Positions 51,052 to 58,790 of a stretch of 64,000 nt of DNA are shown here, one piece after another. The stretch is taken from positions 434,001 through 498,000 of the forward strand of contig CAVWOM010000013.1 in assembly GCA_963756575.1 (NCBI GenBank), written 5' to 3'. Source of the DNA: Palsa-504 sp963756575 (GTDB taxonomy: Bacteria > Actinomycetota > Actinomycetes > Streptosporangiales > Streptosporangiaceae). Made by a program: the position numbers and the translations under genes. The notes under the pieces are model-generated. The model searched no databases, was not told the DNA's origin, and worked only from the letters and a program-made list of their open reading frames with translations. Each line of letters starts with the position of its first letter. Position 1 is the first letter of the stretch.

Positions 51052-52043
51052 CAGGTACGCAGGGTCCGGCCGGGAGTCTCACCGAACCGGCGCTGATAGG
51101 CGGCCGTGAACTGGCTCGGGCTGGCCCACCCCCACCGGCGGGCCACCGTGGCGACGGTTACGCCCGCGGCCGGGTCGGCGTCCCGCAACTCGGTGTACGC
51201 GCGCTCCAGCCGGGCCTGCCGCAGGTATCCCACCGGGGTGGTGTCGTAGTAACGGCGGAACGTGGACTGCAGGGCCCGGCCGGTCACCCCGGCCGCCGCG
51301 GCGATGTCGGCCAGGGTGACGGGCTGGTCGGCGTGCGCCTCGATGAACGCCGCCGCGCGGCGCACCGCGGCCGACGGCACCCAGCCGGGGCTGGCCACGT
51401 GCAAGCCGGTCATGCTGGTGTTCGGGAAGGTATCCAGCATGACCGTGGCCGCCATCCGGGTCAGCTCGTGTGCCATCAGCGGGCTGATCTGCGTGTTTCC
51501 GGAGGTGACCAGCTCAGCGCAGACGAACTTCGCCGTGCTGGCCCACATGGCCTGCTGTTCCAGGGAGACGGGTGTTACCGCCTCGAACCGCAGGTCGGTC
51601 GCGGGCAGGCCGGTCCGTTCCTCGGCCAGGGATCTCGCCACCGGCCACGGAACCCGCAGCAGCGCGTACCCAGCATTGTGCTGGAGGACCACGGACGGCA
51701 GTTCGGCGGGCACCATGAACGCTCCGCCGCGAGCAAAGCACAGCTCTTCCCGGGCCGCGGTGATAGCCCCGGAGCCGTGGGTGACCGTGACCGCGGTCGG
51801 CGCGTCCGCGGGCTCGAGTATGGCGTCGTACTCGAAGCCGCCGTAACGGAGCAGGCCCGCCTTCAGCCCGTTGACCGTGGCCGAGCGCACCTTGCCATCG
51901 ACCCGGGCCGGGTCGTCGCAGCGGAACAGGGCGGCGTGGTCGACGTAGAGCCGCCCGACCAGGTGGGCGATCAGGTCCATGTCCTTGGTCACCAGCTCGG
52001 TCCGCTCGACTGGTGTCTCCGGGGCGGGCGGTCTGCCTGTCAT
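51051..52043 (-). CDS. AraC-family transcriptional regulator (first of a tandem pair)
   Basis: 330 residues from ATG 52043, chosen because GGAGGT lies 8 bases upstream; GTG 52052 is an alternative. The sensor half has VERTELVTKDMDLIAHLVGR and SGAITAAREELCFARGGAFM. The DNA-binding half is ADQPVTLADIAAAAGVTGRA, LQSTFRRYYDTTPVGYLRQA and GVTVATVARRWGWASPSQFT, ending FGETPGRTLRT. The two AraC genes share overall design and are translationally coupled, an unusual setting that could allow heterodimers. No obvious target operon is adjacent. Confidence 0.92.
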   Translation of the reverse strand: MTGRPPAPETPVERTELVTKDMDLIAHLVGRLYVDHAALFRCDDPARVDGKVRSATVNGLKAGLLRYGGFEYDAILEPADAPTAVTVTHGSGAITAAREELCFARGGAFMVPAELPSVVLQHNAGYALLRVPWPVARSLAEERTGLPATDLRFEAVTPVSLEQQAMWASTAKFVCAELVTSGNTQISPLMAHELTRMAATVMLDTFPNTSMTGLHVASPGWVPSAAVRRAAAFIEAHADQPVTLADIAAAAGVTGRALQSTFRRYYDTTPVGYLRQARLERAYTELRDADPAAGVTVATVARRWGWASPSQFTAAYQRRFGETPGRTLRT

Positions 52044-52135
52044 CGTGGGCACCTCCCTTCGCAGCCGTCACTTTGCGAGGTCACATGTACACGAAGAGAT
52101 TATCTCGCGAGCGGACGGCCGGCCGCACGATCGCA

Positions 52136-52481
52136 CTAGGCGATGACTTGAGGAAGCGGGACATCGCGCGGGCCGCTGGTGAGGCCGGCGAGCTCGGCCA
52201 GCTGTTGGTCGTCGAAGTCGCCGGCGACCTTGATGGTGACCCGGACCTGCTCGTAGCCGGGGCGGATGCTGCTGTCGAGGCCGAGGAAGCCGTGCAGGTC
52301 CAGGTCACCCTCGAGCGTGCATTCCAGGGCGTCGAGCGCGATGCCGCGGGCGGCCGCGTGGTAAGCGATCGTGCCGGTCAGGCAGGCCGCCAGGGCGTGC
52401 AGGAGGGTCGGCCTGGACCGCGCCGATCGTGGCGGAGAGGCGGTCGAGGTCGACGCCGTTGACGGTGCTGGTGACGGACAT
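52136..52481 (-). pseudogene. OsmC-like protein with large internal deletion and frameshift
   Basis: ATG 52481 follows a good AGGGGAG site and gives TSTVNGVDLDRLSATIGAVQ and ADP. The frame then shifts near 52405, and the sequence resumes as LLHALAACLTGTIAYHAAAR, GIALDALECTLEGDLDLHGF and LGLDSSIRPGYEQVRVTIKV, ending PRDVPLPQVIA. In OsmC/Ohr-type proteins some 60 residues, including the first redox cysteine region, lie between these two parts, so they have been lost. The second cysteine motif (AACLTG) remains. This is a real deletion, not a one-base error. Confidence 0.72.
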
Positions 52482-52493
52482 GGTGGACTCCCC

Positions 52494-52817
52494 TGCTACG
52501 TGGAGCGCCGCGTCTTCCCCGGCGGCTGCTTCTTCGCGGCTACGGCGCTGGAGATGGGCGCCCGCCCCGGGCCGGTCAAGGAAAGGGTCGCCGCCATCCA
52601 GTCCGGTTTCACGGCACTGCTCCGGTCCTTCGCCGTCACCGCGGTCGAGCAGGGCGAGCTTCCCGCCCGGGAGGACCCCGACGGGCTCGCCTTCGAGCCG
52701 CACGCGATCCTGCTGGGCGCCGACACCAAATTCGTCCTGCACGACGATCCGGCCGTCCTGGACCTAGCCCGCCGGGTCGTCCGCCGGCGCCTAGGACTAG
52801 ACAGCAGCGTGTCCTAG
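52494..52817 (+). pseudogene. C-terminal fragment of a TetR-family regulator
   Basis: The plus strand codes for CYVERRVFPGGCFFAATALE, MGARPGPVKERVAAIQSGFT and REDPDGLAFEPHAILLGADT, ending at 52817. The PGGCFFAA motif is characteristic of the ligand-binding half of one TetR group. The DNA-binding half is absent, since the upstream bases are the start of the OsmC remnant on the other strand. The two genes were probably a divergent regulator-target pair joined by a deletion. Confidence 0.7.
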
Positions 52818-52838
52818 CCGTTCCCGTAACATTCTGGA

Positions 52839-52892
52839 CCAATGGTTGTGGCAACGTCATTGCTCTATCCATGACGTTGCCACAACCATTGG
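52839..52892. repeat. dispersed palindromic repeat, copy 2
   Basis: A perfect 22-base inverted repeat (arms 52839-52860 and 52871-52892; core CCAATGGTTGTGGCAAC) with a 10-base loop lies between the TetR remnant and the convergent ABC permease gene. The outer 17 bases of each arm match the repeat at 30131-30182 apart from one end base, while the loops differ. Confidence 0.85.
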
Positions 52893-52906
52893 GGGTCGGA
52901 ACGGGG

Positions 52907-53662
52907 TTAGGCGTCGCGGCGGGTTAGGGCCCAGGCGCCGGCGGCCAGGGTGGCTAGGGTGTACGCGCACAGCAGGGTGAAGAGCAGGGCGGCTGGCAGG
53001 GTGTGGGCTAGGGGCTTGACGGCGGTCATCACGTTGGCCATGGCGTGGGGCAGGAAGTTCTGCGACGCGTCCTGCAGGGTCTGGCTGAAGAACAGCAGGG
53101 GCAGCACGAACAGCACCCCGACCAGGGCGCAGATGGCGCCCGCGGTGTGCCGGACGAGGGCGCCGAAGGCCAGGCCGATCAGGGCGATCAGGGCCGGGTA
53201 GGCGCCGGCCAGCAGCACCGCGCGCAGCACGCCGGGCTGGCCCAGCGTGGCGTGCGGGGCGGGCGCCGGCAACGCGGACTGGCCGGCCAGGAAGGCCGCG
53301 AAGGCGGCGAGCTCCCCCGCGGCCAGCGTGACGGTTCCTAGCACCGCGGCCTTGGCGGCGAGCACGAGCGAGCGCCGGGGGGCCGCGGCGAAGGTGGCGC
53401 GGATCATCCCGGAGGAGAACTCGGTCGTGATCGCGAGCACGCCCAGGGTGCCGGTCAGCAACTGGCCGAGCACCAGGCCGATGAAGGTGTCGTGCACCGG
53501 GTCGAACGCGGCCCGGTCGGCGGCGGACAGCCGCGGGAAATTTTCGTGGCTGAGCGCGAGCACGGCCAGGCCGATCAGGGCGACCATGAAGAGGGCCAGG
53601 ATCCACCAGGTGGAGCGGACCGTGCGGAGCTTGTGCCACTCCATCCGGACGATGCTGGTCAT
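52907..53662 (-). CDS. ABC-2-type transporter permease
   Basis: 251 residues with six hydrophobic segments: WILALFMVALIGLAVLALS, FIGLVLGQLLTGTLGVLAIT, LAAGELAAFAAFLAGQSALP, AVLLAGAYPALIALIGLAFG, AICALVGVLFVLPLLFFSQ and LLCAYTLATLAAGAWALT. TTEFSSGMIRATFAAAPRRS is the cytoplasmic coupling segment seen in ABC-2 exporters. The start overlaps the stop of the ATPase gene (ATGA). The pair probably exports a peptide, lipid or drug under control of the adjacent two-component system. Confidence 0.9.
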   Translation of the reverse strand: MTSIVRMEWHKLRTVRSTWWILALFMVALIGLAVLALSHENFPRLSAADRAAFDPVHDTFIGLVLGQLLTGTLGVLAITTEFSSGMIRATFAAAPRRSLVLAAKAAVLGTVTLAAGELAAFAAFLAGQSALPAPAPHATLGQPGVLRAVLLAGAYPALIALIGLAFGALVRHTAGAICALVGVLFVLPLLFFSQTLQDASQNFLPHAMANVMTAVKPLAHTLPAALLFTLLCAYTLATLAAGAWALTRRDA

Positions 53663-54387
53663 GAGATTCTCCCTGAGTAGTCGGTGGCGCCGTCGGTCAG
53701 CTGGAAGAAGGCTTCTTCCAGGGAGCCGCTGCGGGCGGATAGCTGGTGGACGGTGGTCTGCGCGAGCAGGCGGCCCCGGCCGATCACGATGAGGGCGTCG
53801 GCGGTCTGGGCCATTTCGCTGATGAGGTGGCTGGAGATCAGGACCGTGCGGCCCTGGGCGGCCAGGTTCTGCAGCAGGGTGCGGATCCAGCGGATGCCTT
53901 CGGGGTCCAGGCCGTTGACCGGTTCGTCGAGCAGCAGGACCCCGGGGTCACCGAGCAGGGCGGCGGCGAGGCCGAGGCGCTGGGACATGCCGAGCGAGAA
54001 CTTCCCGGCCCGGCGGTTCGCGGCCTGCTCCAGGCCGGTGAGGGCGAGCACCTCCTCGACCCGGGCCCGGCCGATGGCGTTGCTGGCGGCGAGCGCGGTC
54101 AGGTGCGCGCGGGCGGTGCGTCCGGGGTGGAACGCCTTGGCCTCGAGGAGCGCGCCTACTTCGCGCAGCGGCCAGCGCAGGTCGGCGTAGCGGTGGCGGC
54201 CGATCCTGACCTGGCCGGCGTCGGGGCGGTCGAGGCCCATGATCATGCGCATGGTGGTGGACTTGCCCGCACCGTTCGGTCCGAGGAAGCCGGTGACGGT
54301 GCCAGGGCGGACGTCGAAGGTCAGGCGGTCCACCGCGAGGGTGGACCGGTAGCGCTTGACGAGCCCCCGTATCTCGATTGTCGTCAT
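53659..54387 (-). CDS. ABC transporter ATP-binding protein (drug/lantibiotic-export type)
   Basis: 242 residues from ATG 54387. Walker A FLGPNGAGKSTTMRMIMG, signature KFSLGMSQRLGLAAALL, Walker B LLLDEPVNGLDPEGIR and the switch H in ISSHLISEM are intact. The LGMSQR signature and short length are typical of the CcmA/BcrA-like exporters that work with ABC-2 permeases. An inverted repeat at 54445-54462 lies in its promoter, next to the response-regulator gene. Confidence 0.95.
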   Translation of the reverse strand: MTTIEIRGLVKRYRSTLAVDRLTFDVRPGTVTGFLGPNGAGKSTTMRMIMGLDRPDAGQVRIGRHRYADLRWPLREVGALLEAKAFHPGRTARAHLTALAASNAIGRARVEEVLALTGLEQAANRRAGKFSLGMSQRLGLAAALLGDPGVLLLDEPVNGLDPEGIRWIRTLLQNLAAQGRTVLISSHLISEMAQTADALIVIGRGRLLAQTTVHQLSARSGSLEEAFFQLTDGATDYSGRIS

Positions 54388-54444
54388 GCGGGCAACTCTT
54401 CCGCGGCGGCGCCGCCGGGTCACCGGAGCGAGCCGGACACCTGG

Positions 54445-54462
54445 GGTAGGGCAGGCCCTACC
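54445..54462. promoter_or_regulatory. operator candidate for the ABC operon
   Basis: GGTAGGGC-AG-GCCCTACC is a perfect 8-base inverted repeat between the response-regulator stop (54465) and the ABC ATPase start (54387). It shares the GTAGGG half-site with the repeat before the NarL-type kinase at 46013. The LuxR-type regulator encoded at 54465 is the obvious binder. Confidence 0.7.
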
Positions 54463-54464
54463 TT

Positions 54465-55115
54465 TTAGGCGCGCAGGTAGGCGAGGACGGCGAGGACGCG
54501 GCGGTGCCGGTCGTCGTCGGGAGGCAGGCCGAGCTTGGCGAAGATGTTCCCGATGTGCTTCTCGACCGCGCTGGCGGAGAGCACGAGCCGCCGGGCGATG
54601 GCCGGGTTGGAGTGGCCTTCGGCCATCAGGGCCAGGAGTTCCCGTTCTCGTTCGGTCAAATTTTTCAACGGATCGTCGCGGCGCTGGGCGGTCAGCAGCT
54701 GGGCGACGACCTGGGGGTCGAGCACGGTCGCGCCCCGGGCGACCCGGTCGAGGGCGTCGAGGAACTCCTCGACCTTGGCCACCCGGTCCTTGAGCAGGTA
54801 GCCGACCGCGCCGGAGCCGTCGGCGAGCAGGTCGCCGGCGTAGGAGGCCTCGACGTACTGGCTGAGGACCAGCATGGGGGCGCCGGGCCGGTGCTCGCGC
54901 GCGGTGATGGCCGCGCGCAGGCCCTCGTCGGTGTGGGTCGGGGGCATTCTGACGTCGACGACGGAGACGTCCGGGCGGTGCTCGAGCACCGCCTCGACCA
55001 GGGCCGGGCCGTCGCCGACGGCGGCGACCACCTGGTGGCCCTCCTCGGTCAGCAGGCGGACCAGGCCCTCGCGCAGGAGGACGGCGTCGTCGGCGACCAC
55101 GACCCTTAGCGGCAT
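54465..55115 (-). CDS. NarL/LuxR-family response regulator
   Basis: 216 residues. VVVADDAVLLREGLVRLLTE opens the receiver, DVSVVDVRMPPTHTDEGLRA has the acceptor aspartate with the PPTHTDEG loop typical of one actinobacterial group, and AVGYLLKDRVAKVEEFLDAL holds the lysine. The LuxR domain is LTERERELLALMAEGHSNPA and SASAVEKHIGNIFAKLGL. It overlaps its kinase by 10 bases and lies directly upstream of the ABC exporter it probably controls. Confidence 0.95.
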   Translation of the reverse strand: MPLRVVVADDAVLLREGLVRLLTEEGHQVVAAVGDGPALVEAVLEHRPDVSVVDVRMPPTHTDEGLRAAITAREHRPGAPMLVLSQYVEASYAGDLLADGSGAVGYLLKDRVAKVEEFLDALDRVARGATVLDPQVVAQLLTAQRRDDPLKNLTERERELLALMAEGHSNPAIARRLVLSASAVEKHIGNIFAKLGLPPDDDRHRRVLAVLAYLRA

Positions 55116-56440
55116 GGCAGCTCCGCGGTGACCGTGGTGGGGCCGCCTTGCGGACTGGTGACCTTTAGCCGGCCGCCGACGGCACGGACCCGGTCATCGA
55201 GGCCGCGCAGGCCGTGGCCCTTGTCCAGGGCCGCGCCGCCTACCCCGTCGTCGGTTACCCAGGTCTGCAGGGTTCCGTTCTGGTGTTTCAGCCCGATCGC
55301 GCAGCGGCTCGCCTGGCTGTGCTTGGCCACGTTGGCCAGGGCCTCGGCGACGACGAAGTAGGCGGCGGTTTCGACGGCCGCGTCCAGCCTGTGGCTCAGC
55401 GGCCCGGCCTCGAGCTCGGCGGGCACGGTCGAGCGCCCGGCCAGGGCGGTGAGCGCGGCGGGCAGGCCGCGGTCGGTGAGAACGGGCGGGGCGATGCCGC
55501 GCGACAGGGCCCGCAGTTCCTCCAGGGCCTCCTGGGTCTGGGCGATGGCGTCGGCCAGCGCCTCGCGGGCCGCTTCGGGCCTGCTGTCGAGGTGACGCTG
55601 GGCCCGGCCCAGCTCCATGGCCAGGCGGACCAGCCGCTGCTGGGGCCCGTCGTGGATGTCGCGTTCGAGCCGGCGCAGGGCGGCCGCCTCGGCCGTCACC
55701 GCGGCGACGGTCTGGGCCCGGGCGCTATCTCGTTCCTGTTCCAGGCCGCTGATCCGGCGGTGCAGCGCGGAGGTGTCCCACAGCAGCGCCTGGCCCAGGC
55801 CGGCCTGGGCGGCGACGAACGCCCGGGTCAGCAGCGGCAGGGTCAGCAACAGCAGCAGGCCGAGCGTGGTCCCGAAGGCGTACCGCGCGGCCGGCGACGT
55901 CAGTCCCAGGCTGATGCCGATATGGGTCTGGGCGCTGCCCGCGTACAGGGTCATCGGCCGCAGCGTCCCGACCGACGTGAACTGCGCCCGCAGGGCGACC
56001 GTGCCGGTGGCCAGGGCGGCGAACCACCACAGCGCCGTCACCACCGCGGTGACCAGGGCGACCGGGAGCACCGCGACCGCGTGCGCCACGTCGAGCCACA
56101 GCCCCGGGTCGGACGCGGTGATCTCCTTGGGCCGCGGCCGGCCGCCCTCGGCCGCCTTCGCGGCCAGGGAGCGGACGGTGGCGATCCGCCAGCGCTCCAG
56201 GTCGGCGAACCAGCGCGCCGGGGCCAGGGCGCCGGCCGCGGACCGCGACGTGCGGGGCCGCAGCGAGCCGAGCGTGGCCAGGCACAGGCCGCCGAGCACC
56301 AGCAGCAGGCCGGCGGCGGCGATCACCGGCGCGGTGAGGAGGTACAGCGACTCGACGAGCGTGCGGCGGGCCGTGCGGACGACGAAGCTGGTCCCCTGAC
56401 GCCATCGGCCCCTGACCGCCAGGGGCAACGACTCAGCCAT
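55106..56440 (-). CDS. NarL-type sensor histidine kinase
   Basis: 444 residues from ATG 56440; an ATG at 56464 is an alternative. Membrane helices include LTAPVIAAAGLLLVLGGLCL, AHAVAVLPVALVTAVVTALW and FGTTLGLLLLLTLPLLTRAF. The HisKA_3 box is LRRLERDIHDGPQQRLVRLA, with the histidine and the DGPQQR variant common in actinomycetes. AYFVVAEALANVAKHSQASR is the N-box and KGHGLRGLDDRVRAVGGRL the G box. It forms one operon with the regulator at 54465. Confidence 0.93.
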   Translation of the reverse strand: MAESLPLAVRGRWRQGTSFVVRTARRTLVESLYLLTAPVIAAAGLLLVLGGLCLATLGSLRPRTSRSAAGALAPARWFADLERWRIATVRSLAAKAAEGGRPRPKEITASDPGLWLDVAHAVAVLPVALVTAVVTALWWFAALATGTVALRAQFTSVGTLRPMTLYAGSAQTHIGISLGLTSPAARYAFGTTLGLLLLLTLPLLTRAFVAAQAGLGQALLWDTSALHRRISGLEQERDSARAQTVAAVTAEAAALRRLERDIHDGPQQRLVRLAMELGRAQRHLDSRPEAAREALADAIAQTQEALEELRALSRGIAPPVLTDRGLPAALTALAGRSTVPAELEAGPLSHRLDAAVETAAYFVVAEALANVAKHSQASRCAIGLKHQNGTLQTWVTDDGVGGAALDKGHGLRGLDDRVRAVGGRLKVTSPQGGPTTVTAELPCR

Positions 56441-56642
56441 GATCACCAGGGTAATCTCCGGCATCCCCGCCGCGAACGGTCATGTCTTGGCGTAGGTGAG
56501 ATGCACGACGCCAGCTACGATCTTCCTCATTGGTGGTCTCCCGCTGTGGCGGCCGGCTCCCTAGTCCGGCCTGCTGCTGGCGCTTCGAACGGGGACCGGC
56601 CAGATGGACACGACGGCGGAGAAAATTTCTGGAGGTCTGACG

Positions 56643-56969
56643 ATGCGTTTCCTGATGACGGTCAACGGCGGCGGCCGCCCGCCGGACGAGCAGCTCTACG
56701 CCGACATGGGCCGGTTCGTCGAGGAGCTGACCCGTGCCGGGGTGCTGCTGGCCACGGGCGGCCTGGACCGCGGCACGCACGTGACCGCGTCCGGCGGAGA
56801 CATCACGCTGACCGACGGGCCGTTCACCGAGTCCAAGGAGGTGATCGTCAGCTTCGCGCTGCTCGAGGTGCGGTCACCGGACGAGGCGCTGGAGCTGGCG
56901 AGGCGATTCTGGAAGCTGGTCGGGGACGGCGAGGGGGATATCCGCCAGGTGTTCGGCCCCGAGGGTTAG
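56643..56969 (+). CDS. YCII/DGPF-domain protein, partner of the ECF42 sigma factor
   Basis: 108 residues from ATG 56643 with GGAGGTC in front. The fold is the small dimeric ferredoxin-like YCII type: RFLMTVNGGGRPPDEQLYAD and VEELTRAGVLLATGGLDRGT. The signature TDGPFTESKEVIVSFALLEV (DGPF) marks the group whose genes sit beside ECF42 sigma factors. It ends 4 bases before the sigma gene. Its exact activity is unknown. Confidence 0.92.
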   Translation: MRFLMTVNGGGRPPDEQLYADMGRFVEELTRAGVLLATGGLDRGTHVTASGGDITLTDGPFTESKEVIVSFALLEVRSPDEALELARRFWKLVGDGEGDIRQVFGPEG

Positions 56970-56973
56970 CTCT

Positions 56974-58248
56974 GTGACGGCGGGGACCGCGGCGGCGCAC
57001 CGGGCGATCGAGGCGGTGTGGCGGCTGGAATCGGCCCGGATCATCGCGGGCCTGGCCGGGCTGCTCAGGGACGTCGGGCTGGCCGAGGAGCTGGCGCAGG
57101 ACGCCCTGGTCGCCGCGCTGGAGCAGTGGCCGGCCGACGGCATCCCCGCCAATCCGGGGGCGTGGCTGATGCTGACCGCCCGGCACCGGGCCATCGACCG
57201 GATCCGGCGGAACGAACGGCTGGCTTCCAAGCTGATCCTGCTCGGCCGCGAGCTGGACGCGGTGACCTCGTCCGAGCTCGACGACGTCCTGGACGAGAGC
57301 CGGATCGACGACGACCTGCTGCGGCTGATGTTCGTCGCCTGCCATCCGGTGCTGCCGACCGAGGCGCGGATCGCGCTGACGCTGCGCCTGCTGGGCGGGC
57401 TGACCACCGAGGAGATCGCACGCGCGTTCCTGGCCTCGGGGCCGGCGATCGCCAAGCGGGTCGTGCGGGCCAAGAAGACGCTGGCGGACCGGCGGGTGCC
57501 GTTCGAGGTGCCGTCGGCGGCCGAACGGCCAGGCCGGCTGGCCTCGGTGCTCGAGGTCATCTACCTGGTGTTCAACGAGGGCTACGCGGCGATGGCCGGG
57601 GACGACTGGATGCGGCCTTCGTTGTGTCAGGAGGCGCTGCGGCTCGGCCGGGTGCTGGCCGGCCTGATGCCCGACGAGGCCGAGGTGCACGGGCTGGTCG
57701 CGCTGATGGAGATCCAGGGGTCGCGGCTGGCGGCCCGGCTCGACGCGGACGGCCTGCCGGTGCCGCTGCCGGAGCAGAACCGGGGCCGCTGGGACCAGTT
57801 GCTGATCAGGCGCGGGTTCACCGCGCTGCTGCGAGCGCAGGAGCTGGGCGGGGCGCCGGGTCCTTACGTGCTGCAGGCGGCGATCGCGGCCTGCCACGCC
57901 CGGGCCCGGGACGCGGCCGAGACGGACTGGGAGCAGATCGCGTTGCTGTACCGGGCGCTCGGGGCGGTGGCGCCTTCACCGGTGGTGGAGCTGAACAAGG
58001 CGGTGGCGGAGGCGATGGCGTTCGGTCCGGAGCGGGGGCTGGCGGTGGTGGACGGGCTGGCGGGAAAGACGGCGCTGGCGGAGTACCACCATCTGCCCAG
58101 CGTGCGGGGCGATCTGCTGGCGCGGCTGGGACGGGACGCGGAGGCGGCGGCGGAGTTCCGCCGGGCGGCGGGGCTGACCAGGAACGTTCCGGAGCGCACG
58201 GTGCTGCTGCGGCGGGCGGCCGCGTGCGAGGCGCGGACGGGTCGGTGA
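56974..58248 (+). CDS. ECF42-type RNA polymerase sigma factor with C-terminal extension
   Basis: 424 residues from GTG 56974. Region 2 covers about residues 10-80 (AIEAVWRLESARIIAGLAGL and DRIRRNERLASKLILLGREL), and region 4 about 115-165 (ARIALTLRLLGGLTTEEIAR, FLASGPAIAKRVVRAKKTLA). The remaining ~250 residues form the helical extension of this group: LEVIYLVFNEGYAAM, LCQEALRLGRVLAGLMP and LARLGRDAEAAAEFRRAAGL, the latter TPR-like. ECF42 factors lack a classic anti-sigma factor; the extension and the DGPF partner are thought to control them. Gene order here fits that group exactly. Confidence 0.94.
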   Translation: MTAGTAAAHRAIEAVWRLESARIIAGLAGLLRDVGLAEELAQDALVAALEQWPADGIPANPGAWLMLTARHRAIDRIRRNERLASKLILLGRELDAVTSSELDDVLDESRIDDDLLRLMFVACHPVLPTEARIALTLRLLGGLTTEEIARAFLASGPAIAKRVVRAKKTLADRRVPFEVPSAAERPGRLASVLEVIYLVFNEGYAAMAGDDWMRPSLCQEALRLGRVLAGLMPDEAEVHGLVALMEIQGSRLAARLDADGLPVPLPEQNRGRWDQLLIRRGFTALLRAQELGGAPGPYVLQAAIAACHARARDAAETDWEQIALLYRALGAVAPSPVVELNKAVAEAMAFGPERGLAVVDGLAGKTALAEYHHLPSVRGDLLARLGRDAEAAAEFRRAAGLTRNVPERTVLLRRAAACEARTGR

Positions 58249-58383
58249 AGTTCCCGGCCCGGGCGGGCATGACCGGCGAACTGGCGGGCAGAAGTGGAGG
58301 CCAGATCCGGTCCCGCTTCCGGGTGATAATGGCTGCCACGGCCGTTGGCCTGGGCAAACGTGGCGTGTGACGGGAGAAAGATC

Positions 58384-58755
58384 ATGAGTGGCGCTCTGGA
58401 CATCGAGGTTCGCGACGAACGCGGCGTCGTGATCGCGGCGGTCGCCGGGGAGATCGACGTCTCCAATGTGGCCCAGCTGCGGGAGCGCCTGTACGAGCTG
58501 GCGGACGACGGCGGGACGCTGATCGTGGACCTGAACCGGGTCGAGTTCATCGATTCGGCCGGCCTGGGAGCGCTGGTCGGCACGGCCCGGCGGGCCGCCG
58601 AGCACGGCGGCAGCCTGCTGGCGGTGTGCGCTCAGCCGCAGCCGCGCCGGCTGCTGTGGATGACCGGGGTGGACAAGCGGATACCGCTGGCGGCGACGGT
58701 GGCCGGGGCGCTGATGTTCCAGGAGAAGTCCGGCGGAAGCTCGGGCACCCCTTAG
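58384..58755 (+). CDS. STAS-domain anti-sigma factor antagonist
   Basis: 123 residues. ALDIEVRDERGVVIAAVAGE and IDVSNVAQLRERLYELADDG start the STAS fold, and LNRVEFIDSAGLGALVGTAR contains the DSAGLG loop with the serine that an RsbW-type kinase phosphorylates. The unphosphorylated form binds the kinase and frees a sigma factor. No kinase or sigma factor of that type is adjacent. A cognate partner might be one like the HATPase at 14198, but nothing shows it. Confidence 0.92.
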   Translation: MSGALDIEVRDERGVVIAAVAGEIDVSNVAQLRERLYELADDGGTLIVDLNRVEFIDSAGLGALVGTARRAAEHGGSLLAVCAQPQPRRLLWMTGVDKRIPLAATVAGALMFQEKSGGSSGTP

Positions 58756-58790
58756 ACGGGCATATGGTGCCAACCTCGTAGGCTGGGACT

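Noticed and set aside
14198..58755. Anti-sigma-type kinase (14198) and STAS protein (58384) as partners
   Set aside because: They lie 44 kb apart and such families are numerous in actinomycetes; nothing in the sequence links them.
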